A stretch of 64,000 nucleotides of DNA from a virus. The position numbers and the translations under genes were made by a program. The notes beneath the pieces were generated by a model, which saw nothing but the letters and a program-made list of their open reading frames with translations, made no database searches and was not told where the DNA came from. Shown in pieces: positions 25,326-34,528 of the stretch (positions within the stretch are counted from its first letter, which is position 1; each line of letters opens with the position of its first letter). Where the stretch lies: IMG/VR virus record IMGVR_UViG_3300026484_000515, positions 1-64,000 of that record, one strand, 5' to 3'.

Positions 25326-26735
25326 ATGGAGACAATAGAACCTACTATTGTATCTCTTCTTTTATTTTCAGACAAATTTTTTTCAAAAGTAATACCATTT
25401 CTTGATTCATCAATTTTCATTGATGAAAATCTGGCTACTTTTGTGAAATACTATGTCAAATATACAGGTAAAGAAAAGCGATTGAAGTTGGTGGATGTGA
25501 TAGAGAAAATAAAGAACGATGAGAAAATTTCAAAAGCAGAAAAAGAAAGAATAAAAGAAGCAATAAAGATTATAAAGGAGAAGGTAAAGGAATTAAAAGA
25601 GTATAAAGACCTTGGACAAGAAATTAATATAGATGAATTTGTAAAAGAAACTGAAAAATATTTTAAAACCCGAAAACTTGAAAATGCTATAATTGAGTCT
25701 GCTCAAAGATTAGAAGAGGGAAAAGGAATAAACTTAAAAAAGATAGAAGAAGCAATTGGATTTTCCTTTGATTCTTCCCTTGGATTGATATATTCTGATG
25801 TGGAAAGTAAATTGAAATACTACAATGAAAAAGAAACATTCTTTCCTACAAATGTTAAAACTCTTGATGAAATGCTTGGTGGTGGATTTGTTAAGCACGC
25901 ATTGTATGTCTTCACAGGAAAAACAAATATAGGTAAATCACTTCTCCTTTGTTCAATAGCTGTTGATTTAGTGAAACAGGGATACAATGTTTTATACATT
26001 TCAGGTGAATTATCAGAAAGAATGGTTTTAATGAGAATAGATGCAAATGTTTATGATGTTTCAATTAAGCAATTAATGAACATGGATTTGGAAAGTTTGA
26101 GGGAATTGTTTGAGCAAAAGAAATTAAAAGGAGAATTAATTATAAAGGATTTTCCAACTTCTTCAACAAATACTGCTCAAATAAGAAGTTATCTTGACGA
26201 TTTGAAAATGAAAATGAATTTTCAGCCAGATTTTATCATTGTAGATTACATTACGATATTTCTTTCTTCAAGACTTCCAATGTCTGCTATGAGAGATTCA
26301 TATTCATATTTCAAAGCAGTAGCTGAGGAGTTTAGAGGTTTGGCAGGAGAATATGATTGTTGTGTAATAACAGCAACGCAGTTGAATAGAGAAGGAGCAA
26401 AGAAGAAAAAAATAGGTTCTCTTGATACAACATATATATCAGAATCATTTGGAGTTGCTTTTACTGCTGATTTTCAGGCTATTCTTTTCCAAACGGATGC
26501 ATTAAGGGAACAAAATATTATGCTAATGAAAGTGGTAAAATCAAGATTTGACTCAAATGTTGGAATGACATATAATTTTCATGTGGATTATGAAAAGATG
26601 AGGATAAAAGATGTAGATGAAAATCTTTCTGATGAGGCAATAAATGAAATTGAAAGAGCAAAATATGAGATAGAATTTTCTGACGAAAAACCGTCTTTGG
26701 GTAATATAGATGATTTGGAGTTTGAGGAGGTTTAG
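25326..26735 (+). CDS. 41: replicative DNA helicase gp41 (DnaB-like)
   Basis: A 469-residue hexameric helicase. An N-terminal helical domain (about 1-165) is followed by the RecA-like domain: LDEMLGGGF, Walker A GKTNIGKS (198-205), a YISGELSERM strand (motif H1a), Walker B FIIVDYITIF, and the ATATQLNREG motif. It unwinds DNA ahead of the fork with primase gp61. Length matches T4 gp41 (475). Confidence 0.92.
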   Translation: METIEPTIVSLLLFSDKFFSKVIPFLDSSIFIDENLATFVKYYVKYTGKEKRLKLVDVIEKIKNDEKISKAEKERIKEAIKIIKEKVKELKEYKDLGQEINIDEFVKETEKYFKTRKLENAIIESAQRLEEGKGINLKKIEEAIGFSFDSSLGLIYSDVESKLKYYNEKETFFPTNVKTLDEMLGGGFVKHALYVFTGKTNIGKSLLLCSIAVDLVKQGYNVLYISGELSERMVLMRIDANVYDVSIKQLMNMDLESLRELFEQKKLKGELIIKDFPTSSTNTAQIRSYLDDLKMKMNFQPDFIIVDYITIFLSSRLPMSAMRDSYSYFKAVAEEFRGLAGEYDCCVITATQLNREGAKKKKIGSLDTTYISESFGVAFTADFQAILFQTDALREQNIMLMKVVKSRFDSNVGMTYNFHVDYEKMRIKDVDENLSDEAINEIERAKYEIEFSDEKPSLGNIDDLEFEEV

Positions 26736-27347
26736 ATGATACAATGTTGGACAGCTGATTTTGTAAGATTATATGAGAAAAATCAGATAGAAAATATAAC
26801 TGAAGAAACAGGAATAATATTTGTGGGAGCAAGTGATATAAAGGATAAGGAAAATGAAATTGAGGAAATATTATGTAAAGAAATGAGAGAATACAAAAGA
26901 GACATTGTTCTTCCGTTTTATGGATTTAGAGAAGTTTCACAATTTAGAAAGATAGAACCTGTTGTAAATGTTTTAAAGTATATAGAATCTGGGAAGAGTC
27001 TGGTTAAAGATGTAAAAGTAAAAGTGAGTGAAAGAACAGCAATGTTGTTGAAGGATGTTGTTATTTTGATGCAATCTTTGGACTTGTTAAAAGAAAGAGG
27101 AAAATTTTTAGATTTCCTTGAAAAATTAAAAGAAGAGAATATAATTAAAGATTACGGAATAAATGAAAGGGATAGTGTTTTGTCTATCCATTCTGAAAAA
27201 CATGTTATGAGGATTTTCTTTCATTCTCAAGAATTAATTGAAAGGAGTTTGCTTTCTTTGATAAATTTGACTTCAAAGAAATTTTATGAAGCTATGATAA
27301 GAGAAATAGAAGAATTCAAAACAAAAAAGGAGGAGAATGAAGAATGA
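26736..27347 (+). CDS. hypothetical protein between helicase and dUTPase
   Basis: A 203-residue, mainly helical protein whose ATG abuts the gp41 stop codon after GAGGAGG. I do not recognise it. The size and location next to gp41 would allow a helicase-loader (gp59-like) role, but I could not align it with T4 gp59. It overlaps the dUTPase by 4 bases. Confidence 0.65.
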   Translation: MIQCWTADFVRLYEKNQIENITEETGIIFVGASDIKDKENEIEEILCKEMREYKRDIVLPFYGFREVSQFRKIEPVVNVLKYIESGKSLVKDVKVKVSERTAMLLKDVVILMQSLDLLKERGKFLDFLEKLKEENIIKDYGINERDSVLSIHSEKHVMRIFFHSQELIERSLLSLINLTSKKFYEAMIREIEEFKTKKEENEE

Positions 27348-27868
27348 AATTAACATCAAATCATCACAATTATTTTCTTTTTACGAAAATCAGAAACGTA
27401 AAAACACCTTCAAGAGCACATTTTGATGATGCAGGAATTGATTTGTTTCTCCCTGAAATAGATGAACAGTTTATAGAAGATTTCAAAAAATTAAATCCCT
27501 ATAATTACAGAATAGAAAAAGATGAAATAATTATTTTTCCGCATTCTTCTGTGAAAATACCATCTGGTTTAAAAGTTGTTGTTCCAAAAGGTTATGCTTT
27601 ACTTGTTTGTAATCGCTCAGGTTTAGCATCAAGAACCGGATTGATATTTGGTGCTCATGTAATAGATTCCTCATATAGAGGTGAAGTAATCATAAATCTT
27701 ATAAACACATCGTATGAAATGAGAAAACTTAAAGGAGGTGATAAAATTGTTCAGTTGCTTTTGGTTCCAGTAGCTTTAATTGACTTTGTTGAAATTGATA
27801 ATGAAGAGTATGAAAGAGTTTTTACAAATGCTGAGAGAGGTGAAAAAGGATTTGGTTCAACAGGTTGA
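27344..27868 (+). CDS. dut: dUTP diphosphatase (trimeric dUTPase)
   Basis: A 174-residue dUTPase that hydrolyses dUTP to dUMP, keeping uracil out of DNA. The motifs are in order: DAGIDL (29-34), NRSGLA (90-95), VIDSSYRGEV (106-115, with the catalytic Asp in motif 3), a GDKIVQLLLVP strand, and the C-terminal P-loop-like ERGEKGFGSTG (164-174). A roughly 25-residue insertion after motif 1 (36-62) makes it longer than the usual 150. It complements the RNR for nucleotide supply. Confidence 0.95.
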   Translation: MKLTSNHHNYFLFTKIRNVKTPSRAHFDDAGIDLFLPEIDEQFIEDFKKLNPYNYRIEKDEIIIFPHSSVKIPSGLKVVVPKGYALLVCNRSGLASRTGLIFGAHVIDSSYRGEVIINLINTSYEMRKLKGGDKIVQLLLVPVALIDFVEIDNEEYERVFTNAERGEKGFGSTG

Positions 27869-27893
27869 CAAGAAAAATAAAAGGGTTTTTTTA
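27865..27893 (+). promoter_or_regulatory. possible promoter upstream of gp32
   Basis: TTGACA at 27865-27870 overlaps the dUTPase stop codon. At 17-19 bases downstream there is only a T-rich stretch turning into TTTAAAA, a weak -10. The 60-base gap before gp32 is the longest in this part of the operon, and gp32 is normally made in large amounts. Confidence 0.3.
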
Positions 27894-27927
27894 AAAACAA
27901 ATAAAAAACTTTAAAGGAGGTTTTGAA

Positions 27928-28824
27928 ATGCTTAATTTGAACCTTAACATTGGAGAAGTAATTAAGAAAATGAAACCCACAAACTTTGAAAGAGATGAAA
28001 GGTATTGGGTTCCACAAGTAAAGAAAGGAGAAAGATATGAAGCAGTAATAAGATTCCTTCCTGATAAGACTTTGAAAAATGTAGTTGAGAAATTTTATGA
28101 ACACATTTTCCAGGTTCCTCCAAGAATGTTTTATTGTGTTTGTCCGACAACTTTTGGTGAATATTGTCCTCTTTGTGAACATGTAGCTGATTTGTTTGAA
28201 AAAGGAAAAACAAATGAGAATATAAGGAAAGTAGCTTCTGAAAGAAAAAGAATTCTAAGATTTGTATCAAATATCTATGTTGTAAATGATTCTACAAATC
28301 CGGAAAATAATGGAAAAGTATTTCTTTTCAAATATGGGAAAAAGATAAATCAGATGCTTCAGGAAATGGCAGAAGGATTTGAAGAAGCAGAAAAGAAAGG
28401 AAAAGATTTCATTGAAGAGGAGGTTTGTTTCCCATGGTATCCGGATGAAAGAGGTGGTTTCTTCAAATTAATAATAGATACTTCTGGTGGATTCTATGAT
28501 TATTCAGCATCAAGATTTTTCAAGATAGGAAGACCTCTCTTTGATGATGAAGAGAAGATTATGGAGATTTTGAAACAGACTTATTCTCTTGATGAAATAA
28601 TGGAAGAAATGAGAAATGAAGCAAGAAAGATTGAAGCAAAAATGAAAGAATTTAATCTTCTTAAGCTGGATATAGAACTCGGAAAGGATGAGAAAGAGTT
28701 GGAAGTGAAGGAAGAAAAGAAAATAAAGAAAATTGATGTTTCTGATGTTGAGATAGATGATGATTTAGATCTTGATGAACTTGATGAAGTGGATGATTTG
28801 GATGAACTTTTAGATGATGAATAA
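27928..28824 (+). CDS. 32: single-stranded DNA-binding protein gp32
   Basis: A 298-residue ssDNA-binding protein. The zinc site has the T4 order His59, Cys72, Cys80, Cys83 within CPTTFGEYCPLC (T4: CPTTFGKYCPVC-like). The N-terminal basic segment serves cooperativity and the last ~35 residues form an Asp/Glu-rich tail (DDDLDLDELDEVDDLDELL) that recruits UvsY, gp41-loading and polymerase partners. An AGGAGG site precedes the ATG. A hairpin lies just after the stop codon. Confidence 0.95.
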   Translation: MLNLNLNIGEVIKKMKPTNFERDERYWVPQVKKGERYEAVIRFLPDKTLKNVVEKFYEHIFQVPPRMFYCVCPTTFGEYCPLCEHVADLFEKGKTNENIRKVASERKRILRFVSNIYVVNDSTNPENNGKVFLFKYGKKINQMLQEMAEGFEEAEKKGKDFIEEEVCFPWYPDERGGFFKLIIDTSGGFYDYSASRFFKIGRPLFDDEEKIMEILKQTYSLDEIMEEMRNEARKIEAKMKEFNLLKLDIELGKDEKELEVKEEKKIKKIDVSDVEIDDDLDLDELDEVDDLDELLDDE

Positions 28825-28827
28825 AAA

Positions 28828-28860
28828 GAGGGGGGAAATTCCCCCCTTCATTCCTTTTTT
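28828..28860 (+). terminator. intrinsic terminator after gp32
   Basis: The palindrome AGGGGGGAAATTCCCCCCT (centre at 28838) forms a very stable GC stem in otherwise AT-rich DNA and is followed by TTCATTCC and six T (28855-28860). The T-run is about 8 bases from the stem, so termination may be partial. Confidence 0.6.
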
Positions 28861-28874
28861 GAGGGGGAAAGGTT

Positions 28875-29438
28875 ATGTTGGATGAGAAAATTATGAAGTA
28901 TATTCTGGAAGTAGAAGGAGGATTTGTAAATCATCCAGCTGATAAGGGTGGACCTACAAAATATGGAATAACACAGAAAACATTACAGGATGCTTTTAAG
29001 AGAAAAATCGTAAATCATACAAATGTTAAAGAATTGTCAGAAGATGAGGCTAATTTGATTTACTATAAAATGTATTATATTCCATCTGAAGCTGAATGGA
29101 TTGAAAAACATTTTGGAAAGAAATTAGCTTTGATACATCTGGATGCAGCTATTAATCATGGGGTAAGGAATGCAGAAAAGTTTTTCCAGAAAGTAGTAAA
29201 TCATATTGCTGAAAAGAATATTTTGAAGGTAGATGGATTTATAGGACCTGTTACAAAAAGAGTTTCTTTAGAAGTATTAGATTCAGTTTCTAAAATAAAC
29301 TATGCTTGTTATGTGTATCTCTGGAAAAGATTGGAGTTTTATAGAGATATTGTTATGAGAAATTATAAACAAAGAGTGTTTTTTGTAGGTTGGGTAAACA
29401 GGTTAATAAAATTAGAAGACTATATAAGGAGAATGTAA
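28875..29438 (+). CDS. GH108-family endolysin (peptidoglycan hydrolase)
   Basis: A 187-residue lysozyme of glycoside hydrolase family 108. The N-terminus has the hallmark EGGFVNHPADKGGPTKYGIT with catalytic Glu14, followed by the second domain with HLDAAINHG and DGFIGPVT (peptidoglycan-binding part). It cleaves the host cell wall at lysis. There is no signal peptide, so a holin is needed, and none was identified with confidence here. The gene starts just after the gp32 terminator and leads the tail gene block. Confidence 0.9.
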   Translation: MLDEKIMKYILEVEGGFVNHPADKGGPTKYGITQKTLQDAFKRKIVNHTNVKELSEDEANLIYYKMYYIPSEAEWIEKHFGKKLALIHLDAAINHGVRNAEKFFQKVVNHIAEKNILKVDGFIGPVTKRVSLEVLDSVSKINYACYVYLWKRLEFYRDIVMRNYKQRVFFVGWVNRLIKLEDYIRRM

Positions 29439-29439
29439 A

Positions 29440-30168
29440 ATGAGTATAATTCCTTTCTGGGAAGAAGAGGATGAATTTAAAGATGAATTTATTGAAGAAG
29501 AAGATGAAATATTCAACTGCATAGAAGATAGATGGGAATATATATTTGTTTATGATACGCCTTCTTATATGGGAATGGTTCTTGATGATGAAGTAGAAAT
29601 GGGATGGGTTTATGGATTTAACCATGATTTTACAGGGGTGGTAATTAGCAATAAGGTAAAAAATTATACAAGAATAGCTTTAATGCCATTAGAATTTGTT
29701 TACCAAACTTTCATAATACCATTTTTGATGGCTGGTTCATATAGATGGAGAAAAAGTGGAAAGTTTAGAAATAATCCTATAGTTAAGATATTTTCAAAGT
29801 TGTTTTATTATCAATATTTCAACCTTCTAAATTTGAGAATATGGAGTTTCATAAATTACTTATATGAATTTGAATTGAATCGCTATGTTCCGATAGAAAG
29901 AATAGGTTCTCAACCTGAATTTTATTTGTTTACGAAGAAGAAATTAGAAGCTGGAAAAATGATTCCTTATTATATAGCTTTTGATAAAGCTAATGATTCG
30001 GAGTCAATATATTTCAAGATAATGGATGGATTAACATTTATGGAAGTGCAGTTGAGCATTTATTCTCATATTTTTGAAGTGGTATTAGATGGATTTGAGA
30101 AAATGAAAATGGATTTTGAAGCAGAATTAGAATCAATGGGAATTGACTTAAAAGGAGGAGAAGAATGA
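29440..30168 (+). CDS. hypothetical tail-block protein
   Basis: A 242-residue acidic protein, unrecognised, between the endolysin and the gp26-like gene. The N-terminal 25 residues are almost entirely Glu/Asp/Phe. A hydrophobic stretch (ALMPLEFVYQTFIIPFLMAG) lies near residue 90. It overlaps the next gene by 4 bases. Baseplate or tail assembly is likely from context. Confidence 0.65.
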   Translation: MSIIPFWEEEDEFKDEFIEEEDEIFNCIEDRWEYIFVYDTPSYMGMVLDDEVEMGWVYGFNHDFTGVVISNKVKNYTRIALMPLEFVYQTFIIPFLMAGSYRWRKSGKFRNNPIVKIFSKLFYYQYFNLLNLRIWSFINYLYEFELNRYVPIERIGSQPEFYLFTKKKLEAGKMIPYYIAFDKANDSESIYFKIMDGLTFMEVQLSIYSHIFEVVLDGFEKMKMDFEAELESMGIDLKGGEE

Positions 30169-30881
30169 GTTTACTAAAAGAAAAATTGGAACAAATACAA
30201 AAGAATGAGTATATCTATCCGGTTGAGTTGCCATCTGGAAGGAAAGTATCTTTAAGGAAATTGAAAGTTAAGGATTTGAAAGAAGCACTTTCCTTGCAAG
30301 GAAAAGTTCAACCTTATTATATTGCAATTCAGATACTTGAAAAATGTGTAGATAAAAGTGATATTGTTCCAAGATTGCCTAAGATAGATGTTTTAAAACT
30401 TTTAACTGAATTGAAAAAGATTTCCTATGGTGAAACAATAGAATTGGTTTATCAATGTCCTAAATGTAATAGAGAAGGAACAATAGAAGTTAATCTTAGT
30501 GAAGATGTAAAGTTTAAACCGTTTGATACCAGACCGATAGAAATTAATCCGAAGATAAAGATAGAATGTTATCCTTTGCCTTTTGAAACGGAAATACAGC
30601 TTGAAGAAAGGTATTCGGACGATATTGTAGAATTTAATTTTAATTATTTGATTAAGAGCATTGTGAAAATAGAGATAGATGGTGAGGAAATAGAAGATTT
30701 TACTGAGGAAGAAGTTAGAGAATTTCTTGAAAATCTTAATGCTGAAGATTTTGAAAGATTGATAGAGGAATTTACTGAAAGAATAGGATATTTTACATTA
30801 GAAAAACAAGTGAAATGTGAATATTGTGGTCATGAATTTAAAGCTGAAGTGGCAAGGTTTGAAGATTTTTTACCTATGTGA
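30165..30881 (+). CDS. 26: baseplate hub assembly protein gp26-like / tail assembly chaperone
   Basis: A 238-residue protein resembling the T4_baseplate (gp26) family: an N-terminal segment with LPSGRKVSLRKLKVKDLKEAL, a CPKC pair midway and a CEYCG pair near the C-terminus (probable zinc site). It lies immediately upstream of the tape-measure gene, where phages encode assembly chaperones. Its 3' end contains T-TTT-TTA in the correct frame for a -1 slip into the next 60-codon frame, which would give a roughly 298-residue fusion. The zero-frame stop is 9 bases beyond. Confidence 0.65.
   Translation: MSLLKEKLEQIQKNEYIYPVELPSGRKVSLRKLKVKDLKEALSLQGKVQPYYIAIQILEKCVDKSDIVPRLPKIDVLKLLTELKKISYGETIELVYQCPKCNREGTIEVNLSEDVKFKPFDTRPIEINPKIKIECYPLPFETEIQLEERYSDDIVEFNFNYLIKSIVKIEIDGEEIEDFTEEEVREFLENLNAEDFERLIEEFTERIGYFTLEKQVKCEYCGHEFKAEVARFEDFLPM
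30866..30872 (+). promoter_or_regulatory. candidate programmed -1 ribosomal frameshift site (T TTT TTA)
   Basis: The heptamer T-TTT-TTA is the canonical X-XXY-YYZ slippery sequence, in the zero frame of the gp26-like gene (codons GAT TTT TTA), three codons before its TGA. A -1 slip enters the frame of the 60-residue gene without meeting a stop codon. The same arrangement (G/GT) precedes tape-measure genes in many phages. No strong downstream stem-loop was visible. Confidence 0.65.
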
Positions 30882-31060
30882 TAATTGGCATAAGAATAGA
30901 TGATTTTTATTTGGTAAATAGATTTTTAATGAAATATGGAAATTTTTCATTAGTTGAAATTGAGAATATGTATCCTTATGAATATGAAATATACATGTAT
31001 CTTGTAATGAAGGAAATCAAGGAGGAAATAGAAGCGAGAAAACAGGCAAGGCAGGGATAA
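30878..31060 (+). CDS. tail assembly chaperone extension (frameshift product) / small gene
   Basis: A 60-residue frame between the gp26-like and tape-measure genes. It starts with GTG at 30878, with no strong ribosome-binding site, so it is more likely translated as a -1 frameshift extension of gp26 than alone. The protein is helical, with a charged C-terminus (KEIKEEIEARKQARQG). It overlaps the next ATG by one base. In position it matches gpT of lambda-type G/GT, or T4 gp51. Confidence 0.6.
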   Translation: MIIGIRIDDFYLVNRFLMKYGNFSLVEIENMYPYEYEIYMYLVMKEIKEEIEARKQARQG

Positions 31061-33834
31061 TGGATAAGAATAAGAGAGAAATACTTGAGAATGCCAGGTT
31101 TAAAAGAGATGAGAATGTTAATGTTAGGACTAAAGTTGATATAAGGAATATTTCTAAGGAAATACTTTCAATATTAGAAGTTGAAAGAAAGTTGACAATT
31201 GATGAAATAGTAGAAATAGAGAAAAAATTTGCTGATTTAATCTCTTTACTTGGTGAATTTTCAAAAACTTCTCAAAATTTATCTGAGGAAGACCACAGAA
31301 TTTTATATGATTTACTAAAAGAAATTTCTAATCTTAAGAAAGATTTTGAAGGTTTGGAAAAACCTTTAGATGAAATTTCAAAAGAAATAAAGAGAGCGGA
31401 TTTACCTGAAAACATTAAAAAGATTTATGAAAAACTTGATGAAGATATTAAGAAATTCAAATCTTATGTTCAACCTGAAGAAAGGGGAACATTTAAGGGA
31501 ATTTTCAAAGCATTTACAAGGAAATATTCAGAACAAAGGGAAGCAGGAGAAGGAAGGGTTTCTGCATTTTTAAAAGGAGCTAAGGTTTCTATAAAAGAAG
31601 GTGTTTTTGGTTTAAAAGAACATGAGAAAATACTTTCCAAGGAAGGATTAAAGAAAGCAGCATTAGGTGGAAGTGGTGTTTTCTTAAAATCTTTTGGAAT
31701 GATAACAGGTGATTTACCATTAATTTTTGGAGGTGAATATCTTCATAAGAAAGCATTTGAAAGAAAACCTTTAAAAGAATCTGTAAAGTCTGATGTTAAA
31801 GAAGCTGTTAGTAGAATAACAGAAAAAATTGATGTAATAGGTGAAAAAGTAGGAATAAAACCTTCTGAGTTTGTGAAAAAAGAACCTGTAAAACTTGAAA
31901 GTAAAGAAAGTGAAGTCAAAGAGATAGCTGGTGAATTGAAAGTAGGTTCTGAGGAAGTTGTTCAAAAATTAGATTCAATAGAGAAAAAACTTGATGAGCA
32001 AAATAAAATCCTAAAAGATACATTATCTTTTGAAAAAGAAGTTCAGCAAGATAAAGAATTAGCTTTTAAGAAAGAACTTAAGGCAAAAGAAGGAAAAGAA
32101 ATTAAAAAAGAAGAACTGGAAAAAGGAATTTTGAAAACTCCAGAATCATCAGGAACAAGTTTATTTGATGAATTTGATTTCCTTAAAAAAGGATGGAATT
32201 GGTTTAAAAATACCCGTTTAGGACAAAGATTAACACAATCAAGAGTTTTCCAGAAATTAGTTTCAATGAAAGATAGTTTAATGGGTAAATTATTTCAGGG
32301 TAAAGAAAAACTATTTGAATTTGGTGGAAAATTTCTGGAAAGAGGAAAAGGTCTTTTTGGAAATCTTTTATCAAAAGGAACAGGATTTTTAAGAGAAGGC
32401 AGATTAGGTTCTGTTATAGGAAGAGGATTATCTTTTGTAAAAGGTGGTAGAATTGCTGGTTTACTTTCAAAAGGTGGTTCTTTATTTTCAAAAATTCCTG
32501 GAATTGGTTCAAAATTGTTATCTTTTGGTGGAAGAGCAGGTTCACTTTTAGCTGGTGCTGAAGGAGCAGCTACAACAGGAACATTATTAGGTTCTGGTGC
32601 TTTGGCAAGTGCAGGTTCGGTTGCTTTAGGTGCTTTATCAAAAATAGCATTGCCATTAATGATAGCTAAAGGTGCTTTTGATGCATTTAAAGGATGGAAA
32701 CATGCAGCTGAAATTACAGGAAAGAAAGAAGGAGAATTAAAATGGTATCATAAAGCAGGTGCAGCTGCATCATCTGTCCTTTCAGGATTAACTTTAGGAT
32801 TGATAGGTCCAAAATCAATTTATAAATTTGGTGAGAAAACAGTAGGTGTTCTCAAAAAAGCATGGGAATATTCACCTATGGGTTTAATGTTTAAAGGAGG
32901 AAAAAAACTTTTTGGATGGTTATTTGGAAAGAAAAAAGAAGAAAAAGCAGAAAAAGCAGAATTAAAAAGTAAAAAACCTGAAATGACAAAGATAGGAGAA
33001 AAGAAGGAAGAAGTTAAACTTGAAAAGAGTGAAGTGGAAGTTAAAAAACCTGAAATAATGAAAAAAGAAAAGAAGAGAGAAAAAGCTAAATTAGAAAAGG
33101 GTGAGGCAGAAATTAAGAAACCTGAAGAAAAGGAAGAATCAGTTATATCAAAAGTGTTTAAAAAGTCTTTGATGTTGACACCTATTGGATTAACAATTGC
33201 AGGTTTAAAGAAAATAACAGATAAAACAGATGTTGGTGAAAAGTTAAAGGCAACATTTGAGAAAACCAAAGAATATCTGAAAGAGGGTATAAAAACTTCT
33301 CCGATTTTGGCTGGTTTTAAAGTTTTGAAAGAAAAAGTCTTTAGTTCTGATGCCATTTTAAAAGCAAAAGATGTAATTAAGGAAAAAATGGTTTCTTTAG
33401 GTTCTAAATTATCTTTCCCATTTAGAAAAATTGGAACATTTGTTAAAGAGCATGATACGTTAAAAACTGTTTTAAAAACAGCATTACCTTTAGGTGCTTT
33501 TGCTTCATTAGCAGCAAAAATAGGATTAAAACCAAAAACAGAAGAAATAAAGAAAACTGAAGCAGAATTAAAAACAACTTTAAAAACAGAAGCAGAACCT
33601 ATGAAAACAGAAGAAATAAAACAAAAAGTTATGGAGAAATTCCCATTTTCTCCTACTGCTGTTACAATAAAAGAAAAAGCACAGTTAGAAGAAGCAAAAG
33701 GTAAGAAAAAGGAAGAACAACAATTCTTCCCTGCTTATTATACAACAGATAGAGAAAAATATCATCCAGAAGTAATAGTTGGTGATACAAGTTTCTTATC
33801 AATTTTAGGAAAAATGATAGCAATTTCGGTGTGA
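31060..33834 (+). CDS. 29: tape measure protein (gp29-like)
   Basis: A 924-residue protein, the longest in the window, with the composition of a tail tape measure. It has Lys/Glu-rich coiled coils (1-130 and 260-350), then a Gly/Ala/Leu-rich hydrophobic region (about 440-560, for example LLGSGALASAGSVALGALSK) and several further amphipathic helices with repeated KKPE/KEE linkers. Length would suggest a tail of roughly 0.14 micrometre at ~0.15 nm per residue. It follows the chaperone frameshift unit and precedes baseplate genes. Confidence 0.72.
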   Translation: MDKNKREILENARFKRDENVNVRTKVDIRNISKEILSILEVERKLTIDEIVEIEKKFADLISLLGEFSKTSQNLSEEDHRILYDLLKEISNLKKDFEGLEKPLDEISKEIKRADLPENIKKIYEKLDEDIKKFKSYVQPEERGTFKGIFKAFTRKYSEQREAGEGRVSAFLKGAKVSIKEGVFGLKEHEKILSKEGLKKAALGGSGVFLKSFGMITGDLPLIFGGEYLHKKAFERKPLKESVKSDVKEAVSRITEKIDVIGEKVGIKPSEFVKKEPVKLESKESEVKEIAGELKVGSEEVVQKLDSIEKKLDEQNKILKDTLSFEKEVQQDKELAFKKELKAKEGKEIKKEELEKGILKTPESSGTSLFDEFDFLKKGWNWFKNTRLGQRLTQSRVFQKLVSMKDSLMGKLFQGKEKLFEFGGKFLERGKGLFGNLLSKGTGFLREGRLGSVIGRGLSFVKGGRIAGLLSKGGSLFSKIPGIGSKLLSFGGRAGSLLAGAEGAATTGTLLGSGALASAGSVALGALSKIALPLMIAKGAFDAFKGWKHAAEITGKKEGELKWYHKAGAAASSVLSGLTLGLIGPKSIYKFGEKTVGVLKKAWEYSPMGLMFKGGKKLFGWLFGKKKEEKAEKAELKSKKPEMTKIGEKKEEVKLEKSEVEVKKPEIMKKEKKREKAKLEKGEAEIKKPEEKEESVISKVFKKSLMLTPIGLTIAGLKKITDKTDVGEKLKATFEKTKEYLKEGIKTSPILAGFKVLKEKVFSSDAILKAKDVIKEKMVSLGSKLSFPFRKIGTFVKEHDTLKTVLKTALPLGAFASLAAKIGLKPKTEEIKKTEAELKTTLKTEAEPMKTEEIKQKVMEKFPFSPTAVTIKEKAQLEEAKGKKKEEQQFFPAYYTTDREKYHPEVIVGDTSFLSILGKMIAISV

Positions 33835-33841
33835 GGCAAAA

Positions 33842-34525
33842 ATGGCTAATTTTCCTTTGGATGTAACAAGAGGACCTTACATAAATTTTAAAGCATTTGA
33901 AGTGAGTTATCTTGGGCATAATCTAACTTCTGCTTATAAACTTAAAAAAGGCAGTTTATTATGGGAATGTAATTTATATGCACCTGGTGGATTTAATGAT
34001 ACTGTGAGAACAAGGTGGGATTCTGAGAATGTTTCATTGTTAGGAAAAGTTTCTTCAGGACTTGGAAGTAGATTACCAAATTTAAAGAGAATGATAGAAA
34101 CTTCAATGGGACATGTTGTTGCTCCGAATGAAATTTTACTATTTCATTCATCTGAACCGATTTCAATAAGTTTGTCTTTTAAATTGTTACCAAAAAATTC
34201 AGCAGAAGCACAACAGGTAAATGAAATTGTTGCAAAATTTAAGTCATTTAATACACCAAAATTAAAAGGTGGAATGTTTAAAATTCCTCCATTATGGACA
34301 ATAACAGTAGTAACACAAACAGGAGATATTTCATCAAGAAATCTTGTAAGATATGATTATATGGCACTTAATACTGTTTCGGTAACATATTCAGAAGGAA
34401 GTGATAGTTTGTTATATTTTGAAAATGGGTTGCCGGTTGGAATAAACCTATCACTTGAATTTACATGTGTATTTCCTGCTTTTAGAAGAGATTCTGAATC
34501 AGCACAAGGAACACCTGAGAGGTAA
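33842..34525 (+). CDS. baseplate tail-tube junction protein (gp48/gp54-like)
   Basis: A 227-residue protein. The segment SEPISISLSFKLLPKNSAEAQQVNEIVAKFK resembles the conserved core shared by T4 gp48 and gp54, tail-tube-like proteins that cap the hub and start tube polymerisation. The next part (PPLWTITVVTQTG...YDYMALNTVSVTYSEG) matches their beta-barrel strands. I cannot decide between gp48 and gp54. Confidence 0.6.
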   Translation: MANFPLDVTRGPYINFKAFEVSYLGHNLTSAYKLKKGSLLWECNLYAPGGFNDTVRTRWDSENVSLLGKVSSGLGSRLPNLKRMIETSMGHVVAPNEILLFHSSEPISISLSFKLLPKNSAEAQQVNEIVAKFKSFNTPKLKGGMFKIPPLWTITVVTQTGDISSRNLVRYDYMALNTVSVTYSEGSDSLLYFENGLPVGINLSLEFTCVFPAFRRDSESAQGTPER

Positions 34526-34528
34526 AAA

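Noticed and set aside
26736-27347. Helicase loader gp59
   Set aside because: Size and place fit, but I could not match T4 gp59 motifs by eye, so the gene is left as hypothetical.
28875-29438. Lysozyme belonging to the gp5 tail spike
   Set aside because: It is a complete GH108 endolysin with its own start, 7.7 kb from the spike genes, and is placed with the lysis function instead.
31771-33356. Long antisense reading frames in the tape-measure gene
   Set aside because: They mirror the Lys/Glu-rich repeats on the coding strand, lack ribosome-binding sites and give Phe/Ser-rich products typical of shadows.
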